Assembly (NCBI RefSeq): GCF_023051105.1
Contig: NZ_JALKIL010000009.1
Span: 62,001 to 126,000 of the forward strand
DNA length: 64,000 bases
Reading direction: 5' to 3'
DNA from: Anaerobiospirillum sp. NML120449
GTDB taxonomy: Bacteria; Pseudomonadota; Gammaproteobacteria; Enterobacterales; Succinivibrionaceae
Both the position numbers and the translations under genes were made by a program. Position 1 is the stretch's first letter, and each line of letters starts with the position of its first letter. The notes under the pieces are model-generated. The model was given only the letters and a program-made list of their open reading frames with translations. It was not told the DNA's origin and did no database searches. Shown here piece after piece: positions 18,674 to 28,283 of the stretch.

Positions 18674-18688
18674 GCGACCATTGGTCGC
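18674..18688. promoter_or_regulatory. Candidate operator palindrome
   Basis: The sequence gcgaccattggtcgc has perfect seven-base arms around one central base. Partial copies of the half-site occur nearby (gcgacaattg at 18696, ttggtcacctgtcgc at 18614-18628). It lies in the upstream region of the macro/HTH gene. Confidence 0.5.
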
Positions 18689-19164
18689 ATGGCATGCGAC
18701 AATTGCCTTAGTTTTATGAGATATACCTGTGACAGTGATAAATAAGGGAAAAAATTGATAAAAATTTTTTTAATTATGTCCTTATTTGGGGCCAGTTAAG
18801 GCCATTTCGTATAATACGGCCAATTTTATGGCTTAAATGCAATCACTTAATCATATAGATATATATCATATAGAACTATTCTGGCATTGGAAGCGATAAG
18901 TAACAGGATTATGCCCATGATTTTGTCTCAGAACTTTATATGGTAAAAGGGCAAAGTAACTGTAAAGGTAAGGGGGGTGATGTTGAATCTAGATATATCT
19001 ATATTCTGGTATGACAAAGTGAAATGAAGTATTGAGTGCAAGATGTCTGTTACCTGGTCGCATAGAGAGATTGACTGTGCTTGAATGCGGTTATAGCGAG
19101 CCTGATTCGTGGCCATGCGAGGCCGTACCGGGCTGCATTGCAGGGCCAATCATGGGCGCTGTCC

Positions 19165-19272
19165 CAGCATTATTGCGGGGATTGTCATGCGACGCTGTAT
19201 CAGTCTGATTGCGGGGATTGTCATGCGGAGCTGTATCAGAAGGATGGCGCGGATTGTTATGCGGTGCGCTGC
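19165..19272. repeat. Tandem repeat, 3 x 36 bp
   Basis: Three adjacent 36-base units sharing gcggggattgtcatgcg. The period is a multiple of three, so several frames stay open across it. Confidence 0.85.
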
Positions 19273-19349
19273 AGCTGCCTCGGTGCTCAGTGAGCGGCGG
19301 GCGCGCCTGAGTGCAGCTTTTTTCTGCACTGGAGTGCGCTGGAATGAAA

Positions 19350-19389
19350 AAGAAAATGCCCGTGGGCCTGTCAGGCTCACGGGCATTTT
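19350..19389 (-). terminator. Terminator of the 1564-aa gene
   Basis: A long stem (aaaatgcccgtg / cacgggcatttt plus an inner stem) is followed on the minus strand by TTTTCTTTTTC. A second hairpin (cttgccatgcc / ggcatggcaag, 19453-19478) lies between it and the stop codon. Confidence 0.8.
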
Positions 19390-19510
19390 GGCCCTTAAAG
19401 GGCGCCGTATCTTTTGAGCAGGTGCTGGGCCAGTACGGCCGGGCATGGTCCAGGACCTTGCCATGCCTGAGGCATGGCAAGGGGCTGGGCTGCATGGCTG
19501 GCAGGTGGCG

Positions 19511-22500
19511 TCAGTCCTTGTTCTTGATGGTGATATTGGTGTCAGGCTTCTGAGTATGCACGCCTGGCATCTTGGCCATGCGCTGCGCAATCTCGCTGCG
19601 GAACTCAGGGGCTACCACTGTCACCTTGACCTCAGATGGGCGGGTCAGTTCAAGGGAAGCATCATCAGAGGCACTGATAATGCCCTGACCAAGCTGAGCG
19701 CTGTCAGCAAGTGCGGCCTCATTGTCACGGGCAACAGCTTCGATCAGGCTGTTGTCCATGCCACTGGTGCCTGCTGAACCATCGGCGCTCAGTACCGGAG
19801 CCGATCCTCCTGACAGCGGACCGGTCATCCTTTGGGATGACAGGCCGGCAATTGCCCCGGCTGCCGGTACTCCAGCTGCCGGTACTCCAGCTTCTCCTTG
19901 AGCGGCCGGCGCTGTGCCGGTACTGCCTGCGGCCTGGGCCTTGAGTGCCTGACGCTTGAGATAGCGCTCATGAGCACGCTTTTTCCTGCGTTCACGCTCG
20001 GTGCGCTTTTTCTCAGCTGTCTGCGCTTCAGACCACTTGATAGCATTCTGCAGGGTCTGTTTGAAAACAGGAGTTACCTGATGAATGACATTGTCGAGGC
20101 AGGTGAAATCAAAGTCCTTACCAAGGCAGTCAAAGATGTTCTGGCGCTCCATCTCCTTCATGTGCTGGCGGTCTTTTAACAGGGCCTGAGTGATGGACGG
20201 ACGAATCATGCCCATAACAGTGTTGGCCCGTCCAATATTCGAGCTCAATCCCTCAGTAAAGGACTGGGCAGGCATGGCTTTGAGTTCGGCTGCAGGGTCA
20301 ATCTGGTCAAAGCCCTCAAGACCGGCCACGCTGTCAACAGCATAGCGGCGTTGACTCAGTGAGCTGTAGCCAAGACCATACTTTTTCAGGCTCTGGTCAT
20401 CGTACTTGATGCGACGGCCATATGAGGCATCGCTCATGCTCTCCTCAGTTGCAGAGGCTGCACCATGGTGTCGGTGCTTTTTGTCCTTGCCATGAGCACT
20501 GCTGCCGTCAGCAGCCTGAGCGATGGAAGGTGCGCCTGACTGGTCTGCCTGCTTACTGGCATCGCCCTGAGCACCACTGCCGTCAGTGGTCTGAGCAGTA
20601 ATGCTGTCAGCGGCCTGAGCTCCGGACGGTGCGGCTGCCTTGTCTGCTTTCTTACTGGCATCCTGCTCTGCTGGTGACCCAACTCCAGTGGAGCTGAGGA
20701 CAGCTGAGGCTGTGCCTGACAGGGCAGACTCAGCAGCCAGAGGCGATGCTGGCAGGCCTGGCAGGTTAAGGCTTATGGAAGGGGCATTGCCCAGCACTGC
20801 AGCCATTGACCTGTCGTCGCGCACTGAAACTGATGGTGCAGCAGCGTTGCTGGCGGCAGCGCTGCTGGCAGCTGCATTGCCGGCAGCTGCCGGAGCTGCA
20901 CTGGAGGTTGCGCTGGATGCTTCACTGGCGTGGCCATGGTTATGATGGCGCTGGCGGCGGCTGTGCTTGCCCTGAGAGTTCTTGCTCTCAGGGGCAATGC
21001 CGTGCAGGGCCTCTTCAGGGCTCAGGCTTCTGAAGCCAAAGGTTCTGTCAATACTGTCCATGCCGTTGATGTCGCTGCGGGCGTCTGAAAGACGCTGCAG
21101 CAGACGGGCGGCGCCCTGATCACCAAGAGCAGCTCTGGTCTGAACATACTCAAGACCGTTAACGAAGATACGGCTCTGTCTGAAGAATGGTGACTCAAGA
21201 GCAAGAGCCAGGGCCAGTCTCGTTGGTACTGCAGCCTTGTGGCTCTCATGGCCGTTATCTGAGCTGTCGGCTGCGTCAGCACCGGCTGCGTCAGCACCGC
21301 CTGCGGTGCTGTCACTGCCGGTACTGGTGTCAGCATGGCTGGCATCAGCCCTGCCTGCATCAGCCGGGTCGGCTTGAGTACTGCCCTGGGCACCAGCAAG
21401 GCTCTCAGTGCCGGTGTAGTTTAACTGCGCACCTGTGCTGAACAGGCTGTCATGGAAAAAGCCTGTGCCCAGCTGGTAGCTGTTAAAGGCGCTGATACTG
21501 ATGAAGGAATCAGCAGCTGCCTCAGCAAGAGTAAGCGAGCTCTGAGCATCACCTGACAGAACAGGTGAACCAGATGGCATGTCAGATGTGCCAAAGGTGG
21601 CAAAACCCCTGTTTTCAAAGGTTCTGATCGCATCAAGGTTAAAGCTGTCGGCATGTGAACTCAGGGCCTGAGCTGATGCTCCCATGGAGCCGCTCAGGGC
21701 ATTGGCCCATACCGGTGCTGCAGCCGGCTCAGGACCTGGAGCACCATTGATAAGTCCGGCTGAGCTTAAAGTCAGGCTGTCATTGAGAGTAAGCTCAGGA
21801 GAATTGCTGTCCTTGAGCTCAGTACCGCCTGAAACACTGGCCGATCCTGTGTGCTTGCGGCGGCTGGAACCGGAGTTTTCAGCCTTTCTGCCGCCCTTGC
21901 GGTCAGCTGCATTCGATGCAGGGCCTGTGGCGTCTGCTGAGGCTGCTGACGATGTGGAGGTTGCAGGTGCAGCTGCGGCTGCCGGGGCCTGTGTCGCTGA
22001 GGACAGGGCCTCGGAGTTTTCAGCGCTGTCTGAGCTGTCATCAGACTGGTTCAGCTGCTCAGGGGCTCGCGGTGCTGTGTTCAGGCCGGCATTGTCATGC
22101 TCTGACCAGCGGTCTGAGAGCAGATTGGTATTGGCCTCGATCTGACCTGCCAGCGAGATACGCTTGCGGTTAGGATTGAGGTTGAATACCGGACCACTGC
22201 CAAATACGCCAAAGTGGCGGCGCATGAATTCCTGATGCTGACGGGTCAGCAGACGGTCAAGCAGCTTTGAGCCCTTTTCCTGAGCATGGCGCAGTGCAGA
22301 GAAAATGCGCGAGAAAGACAGGTTGTTAACCGCATGGTCCTGACGCTCAATCCACTCACGCTTGGCTATCAGCAGATAGCGGTAGAAGATGTAGATCAGC
22401 ATCTCCTCATTGTCAGAGAAGAAGTCATTGACCTTAGGGCCCATAATCAGAGCAGCTGCCGTAGCTATCATCTTATTGGTGGTAAAGATGCGGCGCTCTT

Positions 22501-24205
22501 CAAGCGGCAGCAGAGTGTGGATACGCAGTGCCTCAACATTACCCTGCAGCACGGTCTGACCGTCAGACATATGCTGTTCCCAGCGCTGACGCATCTGCTC
22601 GAGCATGGTGCGGGCAGTGTTGAAATCAGGGGCATCGCATAAGTCTGCAGCCTCACTCATAAAGGCAGCACGCATGTCCTCTGGCAGTGAGTAGGAGTCA
22701 AACTGCAGCACTTCCATGAGGTTGAAGTGCAAGGTAGCGCCTGGATAAATGGCGGCGGCAGCTCGCTCCAGATAGCGGCACTTGAAAGAGGCTACGATAT
22801 AGCAGATATCATTGCAGCCCAGTTCCTTTAAGTGACCGAGAATTCTTTCCCAGTAGCCCAGCGATACTGTGCGTGAGGTCATGTCAGGCACGACACCAAG
22901 CAGATCCTTGCGGCCATCCAGGGTAACACCCAGGATATACAGGGTCTGAGTGGAAATAACCTTTTTCTTGCCCAGCTTGACGCCGGCAGGGAAGGTATCC
23001 AGGTAGACAAAGGCATAGCTTGACTCAAGAGGATGGCGCTTTTGCATCCACTCCAGAGCCGGTCCTTTCATCGAGGAGATAAAGTCGGTGATTTCGCGGC
23101 GCTTGATGAAGAGCTTGAAATCAAGAGAGTAGCTGTTGACGATATGGCGCTTAGGTATGCCCTCAAGGAACTTGAGGAAGGCCGGCAGACCCACACAGCT
23201 GATGCCGTTCTCGTGCGATCTGATGTATTTGACGCGATCGAAAAAACCTGTGAGCAGACCCTCAGGATCCATACGGCGCTGCCAGCTGTCGAGGAAGCGG
23301 GCCACAATGTCCGTACCTTTGACAGGGCTGTTGACGCGTTTGATAGGAGCAAAAAGAAACTGATCACGTCGGTTGTGCGGCATGGTTGCAGCTACACGCT
23401 CATCGTAATCGGTAAGATCAGGCACACGATCCTTGACTTCTATACCACAGGTATAGACGCTCTTGCGATTAAACTCGATCTTGTCAGGGATTTTGTTGCT
23501 CTTGCGATCAGGAGGAGTGTAGGACCTGCCCTCAGCTTCAAGGCGTGCCAGAGCCTCAGCACGGGCCTCTCGCACGGCCTCGGCATGCTTTTCACGTTTT
23601 ATGCGCTGCTGAACAATCTTGACAGGCATCTGGCTTTCAGGGGTATGACGTACCACCTGAATAGTGCGGCCCTTGCGTCTGATGGTTATGGTGCGCGAAT
23701 AGGTGCGCTCGAGCTCCTGACTGTCCTCAATACCGGAGGCGCCTTCAATGGCAGCCTGAACTGCACGGCTGCGTGCACGGTTAAGGCGCAGAATCTCGCG
23801 CTCTTTGGCGTCAGCAGGTGAGGCGGCGCGCCCGGCCCTGCCTGAGGCAGAGGAGCTGCGTGATGATGTGCGGGAACCTGATGATTTTGAGGTGCTGCCT
23901 TTGCGGCCTGAGCTTGATGAGCTCTTGCCTGAGGCGCTTTTTCGGGCACCTGAACCTGCAGATGCGGCTTTTGCCGATCCGGAGCTGTTTGAACCTGAGG
24001 CACCGGCGCCTGCAGCGCTGTCAGTGTCTGAACTCTGGGCCTCACTGGCGCTTTCAGAGCTGTCAGGTATGGTCCTGTCTATATAGGTGCCGTTGAGCTG
24101 AGCCTGCTTTTTGAGAGCGTACTTGCTCATGCGGGGTGTGGCTGAGCCGGCTGCTGCCTGCTCCTGCTCTTCCTGTACTTTTTGAGCACGGGATTTTTTA
24201 GCCAT
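19511..24205 (-). CDS. Giant protein with degenerate IS256-type transposase core, 1564 aa
   Basis: AAGG precedes the ATG by ten bases. Residues 1-160 are Ser/Ala/Lys-rich. Residues 280-690 follow the IS256 (Mutator) transposase core in order: VYLDTFPAGVKLG (family VYLDA…VK), LGVTLDGRKDLLGV (family LGVNLEGRKEVLGL), YIVASFKC near 473 (family ACVDGLKG), and TTNKMIATA near 576 (family TTNAIESLN). The first Asp is kept near residue 400; the second Asp and the final Glu appear lost, as is the family's C-x-x-H motif, so transposition is unlikely. The remaining ~850 residues are Ala/Ser/Asp/His-rich linkers with short ordered islands, including a basic segment near 1400-1450. No transposon ends were seen. 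It may be a domesticated DNA-binding protein, but the role is unknown. Confidence 0.85.
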   Translation of the reverse strand: MAKKSRAQKVQEEQEQAAAGSATPRMSKYALKKQAQLNGTYIDRTIPDSSESASEAQSSDTDSAAGAGASGSNSSGSAKAASAGSGARKSASGKSSSSSGRKGSTSKSSGSRTSSRSSSASGRAGRAASPADAKEREILRLNRARSRAVQAAIEGASGIEDSQELERTYSRTITIRRKGRTIQVVRHTPESQMPVKIVQQRIKREKHAEAVREARAEALARLEAEGRSYTPPDRKSNKIPDKIEFNRKSVYTCGIEVKDRVPDLTDYDERVAATMPHNRRDQFLFAPIKRVNSPVKGTDIVARFLDSWQRRMDPEGLLTGFFDRVKYIRSHENGISCVGLPAFLKFLEGIPKRHIVNSYSLDFKLFIKRREITDFISSMKGPALEWMQKRHPLESSYAFVYLDTFPAGVKLGKKKVISTQTLYILGVTLDGRKDLLGVVPDMTSRTVSLGYWERILGHLKELGCNDICYIVASFKCRYLERAAAAIYPGATLHFNLMEVLQFDSYSLPEDMRAAFMSEAADLCDAPDFNTARTMLEQMRQRWEQHMSDGQTVLQGNVEALRIHTLLPLEERRIFTTNKMIATAAALIMGPKVNDFFSDNEEMLIYIFYRYLLIAKREWIERQDHAVNNLSFSRIFSALRHAQEKGSKLLDRLLTRQHQEFMRRHFGVFGSGPVFNLNPNRKRISLAGQIEANTNLLSDRWSEHDNAGLNTAPRAPEQLNQSDDSSDSAENSEALSSATQAPAAAAAPATSTSSAASADATGPASNAADRKGGRKAENSGSSRRKHTGSASVSGGTELKDSNSPELTLNDSLTLSSAGLINGAPGPEPAAAPVWANALSGSMGASAQALSSHADSFNLDAIRTFENRGFATFGTSDMPSGSPVLSGDAQSSLTLAEAAADSFISISAFNSYQLGTGFFHDSLFSTGAQLNYTGTESLAGAQGSTQADPADAGRADASHADTSTGSDSTAGGADAAGADAADSSDNGHESHKAAVPTRLALALALESPFFRQSRIFVNGLEYVQTRAALGDQGAARLLQRLSDARSDINGMDSIDRTFGFRSLSPEEALHGIAPESKNSQGKHSRRQRHHNHGHASEASSATSSAAPAAAGNAAASSAAASNAAAPSVSVRDDRSMAAVLGNAPSISLNLPGLPASPLAAESALSGTASAVLSSTGVGSPAEQDASKKADKAAAPSGAQAADSITAQTTDGSGAQGDASKQADQSGAPSIAQAADGSSAHGKDKKHRHHGAASATEESMSDASYGRRIKYDDQSLKKYGLGYSSLSQRRYAVDSVAGLEGFDQIDPAAELKAMPAQSFTEGLSSNIGRANTVMGMIRPSITQALLKDRQHMKEMERQNIFDCLGKDFDFTCLDNVIHQVTPVFKQTLQNAIKWSEAQTAEKKRTERERRKKRAHERYLKRQALKAQAAGSTGTAPAAQGEAGVPAAGVPAAGAIAGLSSQRMTGPLSGGSAPVLSADGSAGTSGMDNSLIEAVARDNEAALADSAQLGQGIISASDDASLELTRPSEVKVTVVAPEFRSEIAQRMAKMPGVHTQKPDTNITIKNKD

Positions 24206-25054
24206 GTTTTGTCTACCTTAAGGTGTATCCAGGGGCCACCAGTCCTGCTGAGCACGTATTGAAAACCAGGGGACCCCATGGTCAGATGCCTGATGTATCA
24301 GCTGCGCAGGGCCATGCAGGCACTGCCAGCTGCCCTGCACAAAAGCTGCAGGGCAAGGCAACTTCAAAACAGCTTTGTCACAGTAAAAACTTGGCCAGCA
24401 GCGGGGCTGACGCAGCCGCAGGCGGCGCAGACAGTGCTGTACCTGAGGATCAGGTCTTTGCTCTGTTCAAACCAAGTGTGTTTCTACCACTGTTTTCAAT
24501 ACTTTGTAAGGGCTCAGTCACTTCAGGCCCCGGTTCAGCCTCGCACGCCCGGCTTACAGCCGGGCATGTCCTGTCCGGTCTTAAAGATAAGGACCACAGG
24601 GCATGTTATGCCATCCTGCACTGCACAAGACCACTGGTCTGTTATGCAGTTATGTTCTGACCACTGAGGTCTAAAGCACTGTCATGGATGCCATGGATGC
24701 CAATGCTCGCAATGCATCTGTACACAGCACCTGAGCAGGTCAGTAACATTAAGGACATTAATATGGGCACATTGGAGTCCGCCATTGAAAAAAAGGGGCT
24801 CCGGCCTGACAAAAATCAGGAGGCTGAAAATCAGTCAGCCTAATTTTAGAGTCTTGTGCCTGTCCATGCAAGCCATGAGCATGCATTGCCAGCAGGCTAT
24901 GCCTCATTTTTTCAGGAAGCTGCTCAAGGTTGCCTGTCAGGCACAGATCAGCGCGGCGCAGCATAGTACGGGCACGTGCTCTGGTTCACTGCCCCAGACA
25001 CCGCGCGCAGGGCGCAGCCTGAAGATGCGCTATTCCCATGCGCAGAGCTGTTTA
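24206..25054. other. Intergenic region without a gene
   Basis: No supported gene. A hairpin gcccggcttacagccgggc lies at about 24547-24566, and an aggctga / tcagcct stem with an aatttt tail at about 24821-24847. Confidence 0.45.
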
Positions 25055-25092
25055 AAAAGACAAAAGGGACCGCAATGCGGTCCCTTTTGTCG
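25055..25092 (-). terminator. Terminator of terC
   Basis: A perfect 15-bp stem (gacaaaagggaccgc / gcggtcccttttgtc, loop aat) is followed on the minus strand by TTTTTAAA. It sits about 70 bases past the terC stop. Confidence 0.9.
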
Positions 25093-25159
25093 TGGTGTGG
25101 CGCTGCATGGGCAGCTTGCCAATGGGCGGCTATTTACAGCCCTTTAAGCAGCTGGCTGA

Positions 25160-26410
25160 TTACCTGTCAGCCTGGTTGCCGGCAGCCTGCTCAGACTGAG
25201 GCTGAGAAGCGGCGGCAGCATCAGCTGCAGGAGCGGCGGCAGCGGCATCAGCGGCAGCTGGAGCTGCAGCTGGAGCCGGCTGGGCGGAGCTGTCAGCGGC
25301 AACTGCGTCTGCATTGGCGGCAGCAGCGTCTGCAGGAGCAGTAGCTGCGGCTGGCTGCTCTTTCTTCTTTTCAGGGAAGATAAAGGAGGCAAAGATGCCA
25401 ATGCCCAGAATGACGGCAATCACCATTAAGGAGGTGTAGACGTCAATGTCGATACCAAAGCCGGTCAGGTGGAGGCTGGCGTTGGCGCCGAGCTTGAAAG
25501 CAATGAAGAACAGCAGTACGGTTACGGCCTTTTCAAGGTGAATGAGGTACTTTCTCATGGCGTCCAGCACAAAGTACATGGAGCGCAGACCCATCACGGC
25601 AAAGATCATGGCTGAGTAAACGATGAGAGGTTCACGGGATACGGCGATAACGGCCGGTACTGAGTCAAAGGCGAACATGACGTCAGTCGTTTCAATTACG
25701 GCCAGACATAAGAACAGAGGAGTGGCGTAAATGGCTCCGGTGCGGGTCAGGGAAACATCCTTGTTTTCAGGCTTCTTGAGCTCTTCGTTGACATGGGCCT
25801 GGTTGATGAAGAAATTGTGACCTACCAGACGCGGGAAGACAGGGAAGAACAGACGTACGGCACGGAAGGCAAAGTTGCCAGAGTAGTCAGTATGTTCGGC
25901 GGCATCGTCATCCTTCTTGCGCAGCATCATGACACCGGAACCGGCTACCATCAGAGCAAATACAACTTCTACCACAGGTCCCAGGGCAAAGAGGCTCGAG
26001 CCAATGACCACAAAGAGCAGGCGGAAGAAAATCGCACCCAGAACACCCCAGTACAGAACGCGGTGGCAATACTGCTCAGGGACTTTGAACCAGGCAAAGA
26101 TAGCCATCATCACAAAGAGATTGTCAACGGACAGGGCCTGCTCGAAAAGATAACCTGCAAGGAACAGGGATGCTACCTGACTGTTGAAGTGGAAATAGAG
26201 GAAGCCGGCAAAGCACATGGATACGAAAATCCAGAACAGGGTCCATGCTACTGCGGCTCTTAAGGCGATAGGCTCATCCTTGCGGTGGGCCCAGATATCA
26301 ACGCACAGGGCCAGGACGGCCAGCACGCCGAAGATAATCATGGTCTGAGGCTCAAGGCCAATGTTGGTATCTGTCATCGGATCGGCGACAGGGGAAGAAC
26401 TAAGTGACAT
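25160..26410 (-). CDS. TerC/Alx-family membrane protein, 416 aa
   Basis: A polytopic inner-membrane protein of the TerC family, whose characterised members export Mn2+ (Alx, MeeY/MeeF types). It carries both family hallmarks: FEQALSVDNLFV near residue 85 and ETTDVMFAFDSVPAV near residue 225, with the acidic residues placed in membrane helices. About eight or nine hydrophobic segments span residues 25-350. The last ~65 residues are an Ala/Pro/Asp/Gln-rich tail that the family normally lacks, like the linkers elsewhere in the window. It is monocistronic, with its own terminator. I looked for the Mn-sensing yybP-ykoY leader upstream and could not recognise it. Confidence 0.9.
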   Translation of the reverse strand: MSLSSSPVADPMTDTNIGLEPQTMIIFGVLAVLALCVDIWAHRKDEPIALRAAVAWTLFWIFVSMCFAGFLYFHFNSQVASLFLAGYLFEQALSVDNLFVMMAIFAWFKVPEQYCHRVLYWGVLGAIFFRLLFVVIGSSLFALGPVVEVVFALMVAGSGVMMLRKKDDDAAEHTDYSGNFAFRAVRLFFPVFPRLVGHNFFINQAHVNEELKKPENKDVSLTRTGAIYATPLFLCLAVIETTDVMFAFDSVPAVIAVSREPLIVYSAMIFAVMGLRSMYFVLDAMRKYLIHLEKAVTVLLFFIAFKLGANASLHLTGFGIDIDVYTSLMVIAVILGIGIFASFIFPEKKKEQPAAATAPADAAAANADAVAADSSAQPAPAAAPAAADAAAAAPAADAAAASQPQSEQAAGNQADR

Positions 26411-28283
26411 GCAGTTCCTATGTTTTGACTGGGGTTAAGCCAGAGCTCTGCAGCCAGTGCGGCAGCCGGAAAAACAGCTGATGGCAGGATAGTCCATTGC
26501 TGCTGAGAGCTCATGCCATGCAGGTACAGAGCTCACAGAGGTTTGCCCGTGCAGTGTTGACTAAAATACTGGTTAAGCATCGTATGCAGGTACTTCAGCC
26601 TGTGCTGATACGGCTGTGTATGCATAGACAGCAGCGTATGCAGATGCACTTTGGCAGGTCGTACTGAAAATCCTGCACTCTCAGTTCTGACGGCCCGTAA
26701 CATGAGGCAGAAAGAAAGAGAGCGGTTATCTTAAGAAACAGGGAAAGTACAGGGACGCCCGCACTGACGGCGCAGGGTAACAGGGTTAAGGCTTAAGTTT
26801 TTAATATCAATTCCTGACAGGCCGGGATCCTCCATGAGTGGGAAAGTCATGGTGGGGACCTTTCAGGGCTAACCTGAAAATCTATTATTGTACGGGCAAA
26901 ATAATTAGCTGCAGCTTAGTTTTGTCATAATTTTTTTCCATCAGAGCAATGCTTTTCCAGACAGAACTTCTGATCACTGGTAAGGCTGAAATAACTCAGG
27001 CGTAAAAGGGTTCTTTACCGCATACAAAAGGGAAAATTTGTTCTGAGCTGTGAGCCAGGTTACTGAATTACAGGCAGGTACAGGGTAAAATTATCTGATA
27101 TCTATATTTGACCTGTGCACCATGAACTGGCAAGGTCCCGCTGTCTGCACGACCAGTGCTCTGAGCGTGCTTCAAAGTGGCACCATCATGACCCTGAGCA
27201 GTGGCGGACGCGGCCGCATCCCCTTGCTTACGTTGCCCGTACCCAAAGACATGAGCAGCCGCAGCCGCAGCCGCAGCTGCGGCCGCATTTGCAGCTGCAG
27301 TTAAAGGCCAGGCTGCGTGAACACACTGCCATGCGTCTGTCCGGGCGCGCTGTCTGAAGCCATAGAGTGCTGATAAGCGCGGTTGCGTCCCTGTTGAACA
27401 TCAAAGTGTCTGTATGCCGAGCACTGTACAGGTCAGCAAGGAATGGGGCAAATGCTGTATGTAAAGCTGCAAAACTGCAGGCTGAAAAGCCGTAAAAGTA
27501 CCGGTTGCAGGCATGCCAGCAGTGCTCTGTATGCTTAATACATGAGTTATACCCAGTTCCTGAAGCCTGCAGGCCTGACGGTCAGCACTTTGTGTTGCTG
27601 ACTGAGCCAAATATGGCAAATTACACAATGAAACGGTCACCATAAGTCCGCAATTTTACTGAAAGCACGCCTGTGCCTGGCGAGATGCCGACCTTTCTGG
27701 AGCCAGTGGCTTTCATCAGTTAAGGCGCTCCCGTAATTTCTTTAGTGACAGTCAACACCTGGTGTGCCGTTGCAGGAGCTCATTTCATTTGTTTTACCCC
27801 TGAACAACCGCTTTGACAGCTGTCCCAGACTGGAGCTCAGACAGGGGCTGAGACCGGGGCCGTGCCGGACCTGATCTGGCATTAAAAGTCATGACAGCCG
27901 CCTGGTCGCTGAAACTGATGTGGCCTGCCCCTGGCGCCGCTACTCTTCCCCTGGCGCCCGCTGACCTGCCCATGTCACCCGCTGTCCTGCAGTCAGATAC
28001 GTCTTGCATGTGTCGAGCAGTCCTGCAAGGTCGGGGCGGCTGCGTCAGACGGCGTTTGACCGTTCTTGCCCTGGTTATAAGCAGTTGTACGGAACATATC
28101 ACATGCCCAAATTCAGATAATCTTCACACTTCATACTGGCTATATTTCTGTCCGGACAGGCTGCACTGCGCTACATTGTGCGCCCTGTCATTATCCATGT
28201 TTACCTGGCAAAACCCGTCAGCGCTATGACAGTCGGGTCCCCGGTTGTAGTTGTACTCATCAGGTCATGAGGGGAAACAGTTC
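26411..28283. other. Long intergenic region between divergent genes
   Basis: No supported gene. On the terC side, 26833-26884 holds two adjacent perfect hairpins (ccatga…tcatgg and tttcagggctaacctgaaa), a possible leader structure. Around 27255-27300 there is a run of cagccg/cagctg hexamers. Confidence 0.5.

Larger units (their letters stand above)
18700..19510. other. Intergenic region, AT-rich then repeat-rich
   Basis: The left half (18700-19050) is AT-rich, with ataga/tatat words and no gene. The right half holds a 36-bp repeat array and two hairpins described separately. Confidence 0.5.

Noticed and set aside
23033..23821. Plus-strand 262-codon open frame
   Set aside because: Antisense to the IS256-like core; explained by GC-rich codon bias.
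26411..27000. yybP-ykoY Mn riboswitch upstream of terC
   Set aside because: The conserved ggggagtag and matching 3' arm were not recognisable on the minus strand.
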